Origin: Gemmatimonadaceae bacterium
Lineage (GTDB): Bacteria > Gemmatimonadota > Gemmatimonadetes > Gemmatimonadales > Gemmatimonadaceae
Assembly: GCA_040882285.1 (NCBI GenBank)
Contig: JBBEBQ010000010.1
Location: 1-64,000, forward strand
Direction: 5' to 3'
Length of the DNA: 64,000 nt
Positions 44,967 to 53,170 of this stretch are shown in pieces. Every line of letters begins with the position of its first letter. Positions within the stretch are counted from its first letter, which is position 1. The notes below the pieces were generated by a model. That model was not told where the DNA came from. It saw only the letters and a program-made list of their open reading frames with translations, and ran no database searches. The translations under genes were made by a program, and so were the position numbers.

Positions 44967-46484
44967 ATGACGGCGCCGCTTCCGACGTCCGTTCCCGTTT
45001 CGGCTCACGCGCACCGCGCGCGGCTGGGGCGGGAGTCGTTCGATGTCGTGGTCATCGGGGGCGGCATAAACGGCTGCGGCATAGCTCGCGATGCCGTTAT
45101 GCGCGGGCTGAGCGTCGCGCTGATCGAGCAGGACGACTTCGGCTGCGGCACGTCCAGCCGGACGTCGCGCCTCGTGCACGGCGGGCTGCGGTACCTGGAG
45201 CACGGGCGCGTCGGGCTGGTGCGCGAGTCCCGGCGGGAGCGCGCCACGCTGCTGCGCATCGCGCCGCATCTCGTCCGGCCGCTCCGCTTCACCTGGCCGG
45301 TCTACAGCGGCGCGCGGGTCTCGACACGAAAGCTCGGCGCCGGGCTGACGCTGTACGACCTGCTCTCCCTCTCGCGTCCCGGCAGGTGGCACGAGCGATT
45401 GTCGCCGGCCGAAGTACTCGCGCGCGAGCCGGCGCTCAAGCACGCGGGACTCTCCGGCGGCGGCGCCTACTTCGATTCGTCCACGGACGACTCGCGCTTG
45501 ACTCTCGCGAACGCGCTGAGCGCCGCATACTGGAGCGCGGTCACCGTGAATCACATGAGCGCGGAGCTGCTGCCCGGCGGCGCGCCGCACACCGTCGCAC
45601 TCACCGACAACCTGACCGGCGAGCGGCTCTCAATCTTCGCGCGCGTCGTGGTTCGCGCGATCGGTCCGTGGTCTTCGGCCGTCGAGCGCAGCAAGGGGTC
45701 GCACATCATGGTCGACCGCTCGCTCGTCGGGAACCGCGACGCCATCGCGCTGCTCTCCCCGGTCGACGGCCGCGTGATGTTCATCCTCCCCTCCGGTCCG
45801 CACACGATCATCGGCACCACCGAGGTTCTCACGCGCGCGTCGCCCGACGAGGTTCGCGCCTCCGAATCGGAGATATCGTATCTGATCGAATCGGCGAACG
45901 CCTATCTGGCGGACGCGCGCCTGCGCCGGCGGGACGTGATAACCGCATGGGCCGGTCTCCGTCCCCTCGCGCCCGCGCCGATGTCGGCGGACCTCGCTTC
46001 CGCTTCCCGGGAGCATCTCATCACGCGCGACGCCTCCGGCACGATCACGCTCACCGGCGGCAAGCTCACCACGTACCGGGCGGTGGCGGAGGAAGTGGTC
46101 GATCTCGTGCAGATCACGCTCGGCATGCGCACTACGCGATCACGCACCTCCCGGGAAGCTCTTCCCGGCGCCGACCGCGAGACCGCGATCGCGGAGATGA
46201 CCCGCGCGGAGCCCGCGCTGGGGCGACCACTCGCGAGCGACTCCGAGGTGCGCCCCGCGGACCTGCTCTATTCAGTCCGCCACGAGCACGCCCTGACCCT
46301 CAGCGACCTTCTCATCCGCCGCACCCAATCCGCCTTTCGCGCGCGCGACCACGCCATGTCGCTCGCCGCGCCGGCCGCGGACGTCGTCGCCCCGCTCCTC
46401 GGATGGAGTGCCGAACTGAAGGAAGCCGCGATCGCGGATTACGCGCGCGACGTCACCCGGCTGTTCACGATCGATCCCGACTAG
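44967..46484 (+). CDS. glpD: Glycerol-3-phosphate dehydrogenase, FAD-dependent (aerobic type)
   Basis: Peripheral membrane flavoenzyme that oxidises glycerol 3-phosphate to dihydroxyacetone phosphate, linking lipid breakdown to the quinone pool. The 505-residue protein has the FAD motif VVVIGGGINGCGIARDA, GTSSRTSRLVHGGLRYLE, GAYFDSSTDDSRLTL, and TTEV and WAGLRPLA in the substrate domain. FAD-closing ITLTGGKLTTYR and a C-terminal helical domain follow. Location beside beta-oxidation genes fits degradation of fatty acids and glycerol. A hairpin element follows before the convergent greA. Confidence 0.94.
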   Translation: MTAPLPTSVPVSAHAHRARLGRESFDVVVIGGGINGCGIARDAVMRGLSVALIEQDDFGCGTSSRTSRLVHGGLRYLEHGRVGLVRESRRERATLLRIAPHLVRPLRFTWPVYSGARVSTRKLGAGLTLYDLLSLSRPGRWHERLSPAEVLAREPALKHAGLSGGGAYFDSSTDDSRLTLANALSAAYWSAVTVNHMSAELLPGGAPHTVALTDNLTGERLSIFARVVVRAIGPWSSAVERSKGSHIMVDRSLVGNRDAIALLSPVDGRVMFILPSGPHTIIGTTEVLTRASPDEVRASESEISYLIESANAYLADARLRRRDVITAWAGLRPLAPAPMSADLASASREHLITRDASGTITLTGGKLTTYRAVAEEVVDLVQITLGMRTTRSRTSREALPGADRETAIAEMTRAEPALGRPLASDSEVRPADLLYSVRHEHALTLSDLLIRRTQSAFRARDHAMSLAAPAADVVAPLLGWSAELKEAAIADYARDVTRLFTIDPD

Positions 46485-46499
46485 GCAGGTGCCGTTGTT

Positions 46500-46589
46500 G
46501 GTTCGGGAGCCGAGGCTGGCCTCCGGAGCACCGTCTTAGCGAGCGCAGCGAGCGTAGGTGCGAAGGAGGCCAGCCTCGGCCTCCGAACC
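46500..46589. repeat. 25-bp inverted repeat with 40-nt conserved-core loop (copy 2)
   Basis: Arms 46500-46524 and 46565-46589 are complementary at 23 of 25 positions. The centre (46525-46564) is exactly 40 nt and contains the 17-mer CGTCTTAGCGAGCGCAG followed by CGAGCGTAGG. The same 17-mer lies in the 40-nt centre of the element at 6571-6658, while the arms of the two copies are unrelated. Here it separates the convergent ends of glpD and greA. Confidence 0.88.
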
Positions 46590-46605
46590 CCGCAGGCCGC
46601 GCCTG

Positions 46606-47082
46606 CTAGACGGAAGTCGAATCGTGAATCGTCTTGAGGTCGACGACCTTCAGCCGCCGCACGCCCGCCGGCAACTTGAGCACCGCAACCTCGCCCAGAG
46701 CCTTTCCGACGACCGCGAGACCGATCAGCGACGACATCGTGACGTGACCGTCCTGGAACTCCATGGCGTCGCCGAACACTAGGCTGTACGTCTCCCGCTT
46801 GCCGGTCTTCTCGTCCTCGACCGTGACCTCCGAGCCGAGCCCGACTCGATCGGTCGGAATCTGCGCGACGTCGATCTGCGACAGCTTGCTCAGGCGCTGG
46901 CGGAGCTGGCCCAGCCGCGCCTGCACGAACTGCTGCCGCTCGAGCGCGGCCTTGTACTCGCTGTTCTCGCGCAGGTCGCCGTGCTCCACCGCGCGCTTGA
47001 TCTCCTGCGGGAGCGTGATGCTGAGCTCGCGCTGGAGACGCTCCACTTCTTCGCCGAGTTTGGCCTTGAGCTCTTCGATCAT
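46606..47082 (-). CDS. greA: Transcription elongation factor GreA
   Basis: Binds RNA polymerase and stimulates cleavage of backtracked RNA. The 158-residue protein has the N-terminal coiled coil with the conserved acidic tip and basic patch (EIKRAVEHGDLRENSEYKAA, the Asp/Glu pair in GDLRENSEY). The C-terminal FKBP-like domain contains VGLGSEVTVEDEKTGKRETY and SSLIGLAVVGKALGE. Length is normal. It starts at ATG 47082, a few bases from a heptamer hairpin that fills the gap to the next gene upstream. Confidence 0.93.
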   Translation of the reverse strand: MIEELKAKLGEEVERLQRELSITLPQEIKRAVEHGDLRENSEYKAALERQQFVQARLGQLRQRLSKLSQIDVAQIPTDRVGLGSEVTVEDEKTGKRETYSLVFGDAMEFQDGHVTMSSLIGLAVVGKALGEVAVLKLPAGVRRLKVVDLKTIHDSTSV

Positions 47083-47088
47083 GACTGC

Positions 47089-47185
47089 GGTGACTAGTGA
47101 TTAGTGACTAGTGACTAGTAACTAGTAACAGATAAACTACCAACAACCCCTTTTACTAATCACCAATCACTAATCACTAATCACC
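47089..47185. repeat. Heptamer-array hairpin between greA and LOG gene
   Basis: Arms 47089-47120 (GTGACTA/GTGATTA units) and 47154-47185 (ACTAATC units) are complementary at 28 of 32 positions around a 33-nt loop. The mismatches are all transitions between the two unit types. The stop codon of the LOG gene (47181-47183) is part of the right arm. Confidence 0.9.
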
Positions 47186-48149
47186 TTTTTGCGTTAAATG
47201 CAGTAATCACCGCCTGCGCCGCTTCTTCCGGGTCGTCCGTGAGAAAGAGCAGGTCCAGATCGCCCGGAGAGATCTTCTGCTCCAGCAGGACGCGCGCCTG
47301 CAGCCAGCGCAGCAGGCCGGCCCAGTACCGGCGCCCCATGAGGATCACGGGGAACTGGTAGATCTTGCCCGTCTGAATGAGCGTGACCGCCTCAAACAGC
47401 TCGTCCAGCGTGCCGAAGCCGCCGGGGAAGATTATGAACGCCGAGGAGTACTTGATGAACATCGTCTTCCGCACGAAGAAGTAGCGGAAGTTCACCAGGG
47501 TGTCGACGTACGGGTTCGCGCCCTGCTCGAAGGGCAGCTCGATGTTGCAGCCGATGGACGGGCCGTCGCCGAGGCGCGCGCCCTTGTTGGCCGCTTCCAT
47601 GATGCCCGGGCCCGCGCCCGTGATGATCGAGAACCCGGCCTCGGCCAGCAGCCGCGAGACCTCGACCGCCTTGTCGTACTGCGGGTCATCGGGACCGATG
47701 CGCGCCGAGCCGAACACGGCGACGCCCTTCTCGGTCTGCGCGAGCACGTCGAAGCCTTCGATGAACTCGCTCATGATTCGCAGGACGCGCCACGGGTCGC
47801 TCTTGACAAAATCGGCTTCCGCGCGGGGATGCTGCAGGAACTTCTCGTCTTCCGTCTCGACGATGTGATCGCGGATGGCTTCGTCGATCACGCGCGTCGC
47901 TCCGGCCTGCCGCGTGTCCTCGACGCGCGACGGCGGCATGCGTCCGGCCTTCATGTGGCCGACTTCGGTGCGCTCCTTGAGCCCCGCCAGCGCCGACTCT
48001 TCCGCCGAAGCCAGCACGGCCGGGCTCATCGGCTTCCCGGTTGCCGTGCGCGCGCCTTTCTTGCGGCGTGTCGGCTGCTTCTTGCCGGCGGACGGCGACT
48101 TCCCGGGGCGCGTCGCGGGCTTTACGGTATCTTTTCGCTTCTTCTTCAT
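47181..48149 (-). CDS. LOG family protein (TIGR00730-type nucleotide phosphoribohydrolase)
   Basis: The 322-residue protein has a Lys/Arg/Ala-rich N-terminal extension of about 40 residues. The LOG Rossmann fold then shows VAVFGSARIGPDD, ITGAGPGIMEAANKGA and the hallmark PGGFGTLDELFE near residue 245. Family members release bases from nucleoside monophosphates (cytokinin-activating type), and bacterial ones often act on AMP or other purine nucleotides. The basic N-terminus is unusual and may bind nucleic acid. It is divergent from the phosphodiesterase gene with nearly touching starts. Confidence 0.85.
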   Translation of the reverse strand: MKKKRKDTVKPATRPGKSPSAGKKQPTRRKKGARTATGKPMSPAVLASAEESALAGLKERTEVGHMKAGRMPPSRVEDTRQAGATRVIDEAIRDHIVETEDEKFLQHPRAEADFVKSDPWRVLRIMSEFIEGFDVLAQTEKGVAVFGSARIGPDDPQYDKAVEVSRLLAEAGFSIITGAGPGIMEAANKGARLGDGPSIGCNIELPFEQGANPYVDTLVNFRYFFVRKTMFIKYSSAFIIFPGGFGTLDELFEAVTLIQTGKIYQFPVILMGRRYWAGLLRWLQARVLLEQKISPGDLDLLFLTDDPEEAAQAVITAFNAKR

Positions 48150-48153
48150 CTAA

Positions 48154-49587
48154 TTGCACGCTGAAGTACGTGGCCGGAATCTATTGCCGATTATAATCCT
48201 CGTCGCCGACGGCGCACGCACCGATACCCTTCGAGCCGCGATCGACTCGGGCGCGCTCCCCGCCATGGCACGAATGCAGGCGGAGGGTGGTCTGCACGAG
48301 ATCACCTCCGTCTTCCCTTCGGTGACCGGTCCGGCGTACACGCCGTTCCTGCTGGGGAAGCACCCAGGGTCCGTGGGGATGCCCGGACTCCGCTGGTACG
48401 ACCGCTCGCGCAAGGACTGCGCCGGGCCCGGGCACTCGCGCAGCTACGTCGGCAGCGAGATGCGGATGGTGGACCGCGATCTGGAGCGGGGATCTCCGAC
48501 GATGTTCGAGCTGGCGCCCAACTCGCTGGCCGCGATGAGCATGGTCACTCGCGGGCTTCGCCCCTCCCGGAACCTCACCCGCGGTCCCGCTTTCGCCGCG
48601 CGCACCGCGTTCACGCACTTCCGCGGCGACGTCCAGGGCTGGCTGGACATCGACCGCGCTGTCTCGCGCCGGCTCGTCTCGACGATGCGGAAGCAGAAAC
48701 CGTATTTCGTTTTCGCCGCGTTCACGGGCGTCGACAAGGTATCGCACGCGTGCGGGCAGGCTTCCGACGACGTGACCGCCGCGCTCCGCATCGTGGACGA
48801 CACGGTCGCCCACATCCGGGGCGATCTCGAGCACAGGGGGCTCTGGGACATGACGCACCTCTGGGTCGTCAGCGATCACGGGCATACGGCCATACGCGGG
48901 CACGACGACCTCGCTGGCGTGCTCACGCAGCTCGGACTCCGCCCGATCTGGCACCCGTGGGGACTGTTAACGCGTGACCCGCGCACGGCGGTGATGGTGA
49001 GCGGCAACGCGATGGCGCATCTATACCTCGACCTGAAATCGGGAAAGCGGCGTTGGTGGCCTTCGCTCGCGAGCGAGTGGAGCGGACTCGCCGCAAGTCT
49101 GCTGGCGCGCGACTCGACCGATCTCATGCTGCTGCCGCACGGCGACGCCCGCTGCGAGATCCGCTCGCGCGCCGCAGGGACGGCCATGCTCGAGTGGACC
49201 GGTGACGGCTATTCGTACCGGCCCGCTAGCGGCGACCCTCTCGGGATCGGCGAACACGCCGGCCTGAGCGGAGACGAATCGCGCGCCCTGACGGTGGGAA
49301 GCGAGTACCCGGATGCGCTGGTTCAGATCGCGCGTCTCGCGCGCTCGCCGCGGTCGGGAGACATCATACTGTCCGCGGCGCGCGAGTGGGACCTGCGCGC
49401 GCGCTTCGAGCCGATACCGCACATCTCGTCGCACGGCGCGCTGCACCGCGATCACATGCTGGTGCCGCTGCTGGTCAGCAGGCCGCTCGCGCGGGCTCCG
49501 CTGCGAACCGTGGATCTGATGCCGAGCGCTCTGGACGGACTCGGTCTCCCGCATCCACCGGGCCTCGAGGGCAGATCCTTCCTCTGA
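48154..49587 (+). CDS. Alkaline-phosphatase-like phosphodiesterase/nucleotide pyrophosphatase
   Basis: The protein is about 467-477 residues, from the type I phosphodiesterase (nucleotide pyrophosphatase) superfamily. Motifs: ILVADGARTDTLR (metal Asp), SVFPSVTGPAYTPFLLGKH (Thr nucleophile region), FAAFTGVDKVSHACG (metal Asp/His) and WVVSDHGHTAIRGHDD (metal Asp-His-His). It hydrolyses phosphodiester or phosphate esters of unknown identity. No signal peptide is evident. The start is uncertain: TTG 48154 lies only 4 bp from the divergent start codon, and TTG 48184 just before PIIILVADGA fits the fold better. Confidence 0.82.
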   Translation: MHAEVRGRNLLPIIILVADGARTDTLRAAIDSGALPAMARMQAEGGLHEITSVFPSVTGPAYTPFLLGKHPGSVGMPGLRWYDRSRKDCAGPGHSRSYVGSEMRMVDRDLERGSPTMFELAPNSLAAMSMVTRGLRPSRNLTRGPAFAARTAFTHFRGDVQGWLDIDRAVSRRLVSTMRKQKPYFVFAAFTGVDKVSHACGQASDDVTAALRIVDDTVAHIRGDLEHRGLWDMTHLWVVSDHGHTAIRGHDDLAGVLTQLGLRPIWHPWGLLTRDPRTAVMVSGNAMAHLYLDLKSGKRRWWPSLASEWSGLAASLLARDSTDLMLLPHGDARCEIRSRAAGTAMLEWTGDGYSYRPASGDPLGIGEHAGLSGDESRALTVGSEYPDALVQIARLARSPRSGDIILSAAREWDLRARFEPIPHISSHGALHRDHMLVPLLVSRPLARAPLRTVDLMPSALDGLGLPHPPGLEGRSFL

Positions 49588-49590
49588 TCG

Positions 49591-50073
49591 TCACTCGCTC
49601 GCGCTCAGCGTGATGAACTCGACGTCAGCGATTCCGTCGGATATCCGCAGTCGCGCGACGCTGGGCTCGAGATCGAACCTGCGCTGACCGGCGGCTCCGG
49701 GGTTCACGACGACCCGTCCTTCCCACTTCAGCAGGAAAGGCTTGTGCGTGTGGCCGTACACGAGAACGTCCTGCGGATAGCGCGCCAGCAGGCGCTCCGG
49801 CGTCGGACGCCCGAGCTCGTGCCCGTGACTCACGTGCACGCTCAGCCCGCCGATCTCCTGGATTATCTCGCTCTCGAGATGCGGCGCCGGCGCGTCCGTG
49901 TTGCCGCGAACCGCGAGCGTCGGCGCGATCGTGCGCAGCTCGTGCAGGATGTCCTCGCCGCCCACGTCTCCCGCGTGCAGGATCAGCTCGACGCCGGCCA
50001 GCTCGTCGTGCACGTCGGGCCGCAGCAGGCCGTGCGTGTCCGAGATGAGGCCGATCAGGTGTCGGGAAGCCAT
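49591..50073 (-). CDS. YfcE/MJ0936-type metallophosphoesterase
   Basis: The 160-residue calcineurin-like phosphoesterase has LIGLISDTHGLLRP (metal Asp, His), LILHAGDVGGEDI (Asp), AVRGNTDAP (Asn, His-equivalent), VHVSHGHELG and YGHTHKP (metal His). Such single-domain enzymes hydrolyse small phosphodiesters. It converges on the phosphodiesterase gene with a 3-bp gap and is divergent from the next gene. Confidence 0.9.
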   Translation of the reverse strand: MASRHLIGLISDTHGLLRPDVHDELAGVELILHAGDVGGEDILHELRTIAPTLAVRGNTDAPAPHLESEIIQEIGGLSVHVSHGHELGRPTPERLLARYPQDVLVYGHTHKPFLLKWEGRVVVNPGAAGQRRFDLEPSVARLRISDGIADVEFITLSASE

Positions 50074-50090
50074 ATCACTTAAGTTGAATC

Positions 50091-50339
50091 ATGCAGTGGT
50101 TGCGTCTGACCGGAGCACTGGCCGCGCGCTCGGTTCGCCGGCCGCGACTGGCCGTCGCCCTGACACGGGTGGCGTGGCGCTTCCGCCGCCGCGAATGGTA
50201 TAAGCGATTCCCGTTCCTGCCGCTCCCGGATCGCACCTACCTGCGGTGGAGAATGCACACGGCGTATGGCGATTACGACGCCACGCCCCCCGCGCGCGAC
50301 GTGGAACGGTACGCGCTCTGGTCGGTATCCAACTCATGA
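50091..50339 (+). CDS. Small basic hypothetical protein upstream of queG
   Basis: The 82-residue protein is rich in Arg and aromatic residues (VAWRFRRREWYKRFPFLPLP, TYLRWRMHTAYGDYD). It has a possible amphipathic N-terminus and a conserved-looking DYDATPPARDVERYALW end. Its stop overlaps the queG start (ATGA), so it is co-translated with queG. I do not recognise a family. Confidence 0.65.
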   Translation: MQWLRLTGALAARSVRRPRLAVALTRVAWRFRRREWYKRFPFLPLPDRTYLRWRMHTAYGDYDATPPARDVERYALWSVSNS

Positions 50340-51271
50340 GGATCGAGGATTCGCTCAAGTCCCGCGCCCGCGCGCTTGGCTTCGATCTCGTCGGGATCGC
50401 CAGGCTCGGGCCCGCGGAGACCGCGCCGATGTTCGACGAGTGGGTCGCGCGCGGCTTCGCCGGCGACATGGCGTATCTGGAGCGCGGCGCCGGGAAACGC
50501 GCCGATCCGCGCCGCGTGTTCGAGAACGTCAAGTCGGCGGTGGTTGTCGGAATGAACTACGGCGGCACCGCTCCCATCGGGCCCGTCGCCAGATACGCGC
50601 GCGGCGATGATTATCACGACGTGATGACGGAACGGCTGCGCGCGTTACATGCCTGGCTCAACACCGAGCTCGGGCGCGAGGTCGCCGGCAAGGCATACGT
50701 TGACACCGGACCGATTCTCGAGCGTGACCTCGCGCGCAAAGCCGGGCTCGGCTGGTTCGGCAAGAACACGATGTTGCTCAACCCGGAGATCGGCTCGTTC
50801 TTCTTCATCGGCGCGCTGCTGCTCGATCTCGACCTCCAGGAGGACGCGCCGTTCGAGGCCGACCGATGCGGCACGTGCGCTCGCTGCCTCGATGCGTGTC
50901 CCACCGATGCTTTCATCGCGCCGCGCGTGCTCGACGCCACGCGGTGCGTGTCATACCTCACCATCGAGCTCAAGGGCGACATTCCTGAGGAGTTTCACTC
51001 CGCCATCGGTGAGAATGTGTACGGCTGCGACATCTGTCAGGACGTGTGCCCCTGGAACGTGAGCTTCTCGCGCAACCTGCCTGATGACTCACCCTTCAGC
51101 GCGCGGGAGATGCTCGCCGGCAAGAACGCGCGGCAGCTCGCGCTCGACCTGCTGGCCATGTCGCAGGAGGAGTTCACGGTGCCGTTCCGCAAGTCGCCGA
51201 TGAAGAGAGCGAAACTGCGAGGCTTGCAGCGGAACGCGGCGGTGGTGCTGGGAAATGGGACCTCCCAATGA
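50336..51271 (+). CDS. queG: Epoxyqueuosine reductase
   Basis: Last step of queuosine synthesis for tRNA anticodons: reduces epoxyqueuosine with cobalamin and two [4Fe-4S] clusters. The 311-residue protein has the N-terminal domain (ALGFDLVGIARLGP), VDTGPILERDLARKAGLGWFG, the first cluster ligands CGTCARCLDACPTDAF and the second set RCVSYLTIE and YGCDICQDVCPWN. It is shorter than the E. coli enzyme because the C-terminal HEAT-like region is reduced to about 60 residues. The start is fixed by the ATGA overlap with the preceding gene. Confidence 0.93.
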   Translation: MRIEDSLKSRARALGFDLVGIARLGPAETAPMFDEWVARGFAGDMAYLERGAGKRADPRRVFENVKSAVVVGMNYGGTAPIGPVARYARGDDYHDVMTERLRALHAWLNTELGREVAGKAYVDTGPILERDLARKAGLGWFGKNTMLLNPEIGSFFFIGALLLDLDLQEDAPFEADRCGTCARCLDACPTDAFIAPRVLDATRCVSYLTIELKGDIPEEFHSAIGENVYGCDICQDVCPWNVSFSRNLPDDSPFSAREMLAGKNARQLALDLLAMSQEEFTVPFRKSPMKRAKLRGLQRNAAVVLGNGTSQ

Positions 51272-51301
51272 ATCAGCGCTCCATTCGCCGTAGACGGGAG
51301 C

Positions 51302-51520
51302 TCAGGGCTCCCTCGCGGCCGAGTCCATGCGCGCGTTTCGTGCGGCCACCGAATCCGCGGCATTCATCGCTCTGGTGATGCCTCGCGCGCCCGGTAGGCC
51401 GGAGGCGCCGATCGCGCTGTCCGCCTGACGTTTCGTCAGGTCGGTGCGGGGCTCCGGCGTCTCGCCAGACTGGCACGCCGCCAGCGCGAGCATTCCCGCC
51501 AGGAGCATCAGCTTTTGCAT
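51302..51520 (-). CDS. Small lipoprotein
   Basis: The 72-residue protein has a clear lipobox (LAGMLALAAC) and a short polar Ala/Asp/Arg-rich mature part (QADSAIGASGLPGARGI). A longer frame to 51574 exists, but ATG 51520 begins the signal peptide. It is probably an outer-membrane or periplasmic small lipoprotein of unknown role. It lies between queG (convergent) and the MFS gene. Confidence 0.7.
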   Translation of the reverse strand: MQKLMLLAGMLALAACQSGETPEPRTDLTKRQADSAIGASGLPGARGITRAMNAADSVAARNARMDSAAREP

Positions 51521-51578
51521 CGTACCAATCCTCCGATGGTTGTTGGAAGCATGCTGCTGTGCTGAGACTAACACGGCA

Positions 51579-52838
51579 TCATCGGCGGAGCGTCTCCGGC
51601 ATGCGCCAGACGACAGCCAGGCCGGACGCGAGAGTGAGCAGCGCGACGACGCCGATCGCCCACGCCATCCCGAACAGGTCCGCCACCACGCCCGCGAGCA
51701 GCGCCCCCACGGCGTAGCCGCTGTCGCGCCACAACCGGTAGATGCCCACGGCCGAGCCGCGCCAGCGCGGATGCGCGACGTCGCCTATCGCGGCGAGCAG
51801 CGTCGGATAGACCATCGCGGTCCCCACGCCGAGTAGCGCGGCGGCACCCATCCACGGCCAGAAGCCGCGCACGAGGGCGATCGCGCCCAACGCCACTCCC
51901 TGCAGCAGCATGCCGCCCGCGATCAGGCGCCTGCGCCCCAGACGATCCGACGCGGCGCCGGTCCAGAGCTGCAACACGCCCCAGACCGCGGGATACGTAA
52001 AGCTCAAGACTCCGATCTGCGCGACATCCAGCCCCGCCGCCGCGAAGAAAAGCGGAAACAGCCCCCACGCGAGACCGTCGTTCAGGTTGTTGACCATTCC
52101 AGCCTGGCTCGCGCTCGCCAGCGCCGGATCCCGCCAGCTCACGCGGGCGAAGAGCTCCCGCGCGGACACGTCGCCGCCGTAATCCCGCGCGGTCGAGCGC
52201 TGCTCGAAGGTCGTTGCCTCCAGCGCCGAGTGTTGCTGCGTCTCCCGCACGAAGAAGAGCGACAGCGCCAGACCGATCGCGGCGAAGGCGATGCCGAGGT
52301 AGAACGGCGCCGGACGGTAGCCGTACGCCGCGGCGATGTAGCCGGTGCCCAGCGCGGCGAACGCAACGGCGAGATAGCCGGCGAACTCGTTGAGACCCAT
52401 CGCCAGTCCGCGCCGCTTCGGGCCGACGAGATCGATCTTCATGATGATCGTGATGGACCATGTCAGCCCCTGGTTTATCCCAAGGAGCACGTTGGCGAAG
52501 ACGATCCACGACCAGGTGGGCGCCCATATCACGAGCAGCGGCACCGGCAGCGCGAACACCCAGCCCGCGAGCAGGACGCGCCTGCGGCCGTAGCGATCGC
52601 CCAGGCGCCCGGCGAAGAAATTGGTGAGCGCCTTCACGACGCCGAACGTCGCTATGAACGACAGCGCGGCGCTCTTGCTGGCCACGCCGAACTCGGCTTC
52701 CGCGAGCAGCGGGAGCACGGTGCGCTCGAGCCCCACCATCGCTCCCACGAACGCGTTGACGAGCACCAGCAGCCAGAACTGCCGCCAGTTCTCCCGCAGC
52801 CCGAGCGCGAGCGCTCCCTTGGGAGCCGCCGGGCTCAA
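51579..52838 (-). CDS. Major facilitator superfamily transporter
   Basis: The 419-residue protein has 12 predicted membrane segments and the MFS loop motif GRLGDRYGRRRVLLAGW after segment 2, repeated as ASDRLGRRRLIAGG after segment 8. The long central loop (ETQQHSALEATTFEQ) separates the two halves. The substrate is unknown; it resembles drug/metabolite exporters. The TTG at 52838 is chosen because it overlaps the csaA-like stop as TTGA, mirroring the previous gene pair. Confidence 0.85.
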   Translation of the reverse strand: MSPAAPKGALALGLRENWRQFWLLVLVNAFVGAMVGLERTVLPLLAEAEFGVASKSAALSFIATFGVVKALTNFFAGRLGDRYGRRRVLLAGWVFALPVPLLVIWAPTWSWIVFANVLLGINQGLTWSITIIMKIDLVGPKRRGLAMGLNEFAGYLAVAFAALGTGYIAAAYGYRPAPFYLGIAFAAIGLALSLFFVRETQQHSALEATTFEQRSTARDYGGDVSARELFARVSWRDPALASASQAGMVNNLNDGLAWGLFPLFFAAAGLDVAQIGVLSFTYPAVWGVLQLWTGAASDRLGRRRLIAGGMLLQGVALGAIALVRGFWPWMGAAALLGVGTAMVYPTLLAAIGDVAHPRWRGSAVGIYRLWRDSGYAVGALLAGVVADLFGMAWAIGVVALLTLASGLAVVWRMPETLRR

Positions 52839-53170
52839 GCTATGCGCGTGCCGGGAGCGACATCCGCGTCGGGGCCGAGCAGCACCACGTCGCCGGGCGC
52901 CGGACACGCGCCGAGCACGAGCACCTCGGATACGAACGGTCCGATCTGCCGCGGCGGGAAGTTCACGACGCCCACCACCAGCTTTCCGACGAGAGCCTCC
53001 GGCTCGTAGTGCAGCGTGAGCTGCGCGCTCGACCGCTTGATCCCGATCTCCCCGAAATCGATCGTCAGCTTGATCGCGGGCTTCCTCGCCTCGGGAAAGT
53101 ACTCGGCGGAAATGATCCGGCCGACGCGGATGTCGACCTCGAAAAACTGCTCGGGCGTGACCGTCTTCAA
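52835..53170 (-). CDS. CsaA-like tRNA-binding domain protein
   Basis: The 111-residue stand-alone OB-fold tRNA-binding (EMAP/CsaA) domain has FFEVDIRVGRIISAEYFPEARKPA, IKLTIDFGEIGIKRSSAQLT, LVVGVVNFPPRQIGPFVSEVLVLG and GDVVLLGPDADVAPGTRI. CsaA binds tRNA and has been linked to protein export as a chaperone. It starts with TTG at 53170, overlapping the alcohol dehydrogenase stop as TTGA, and ends overlapping the MFS start in the same way. Confidence 0.88.
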   Translation of the reverse strand: MKTVTPEQFFEVDIRVGRIISAEYFPEARKPAIKLTIDFGEIGIKRSSAQLTLHYEPEALVGKLVVGVVNFPPRQIGPFVSEVLVLGACPAPGDVVLLGPDADVAPGTRIA

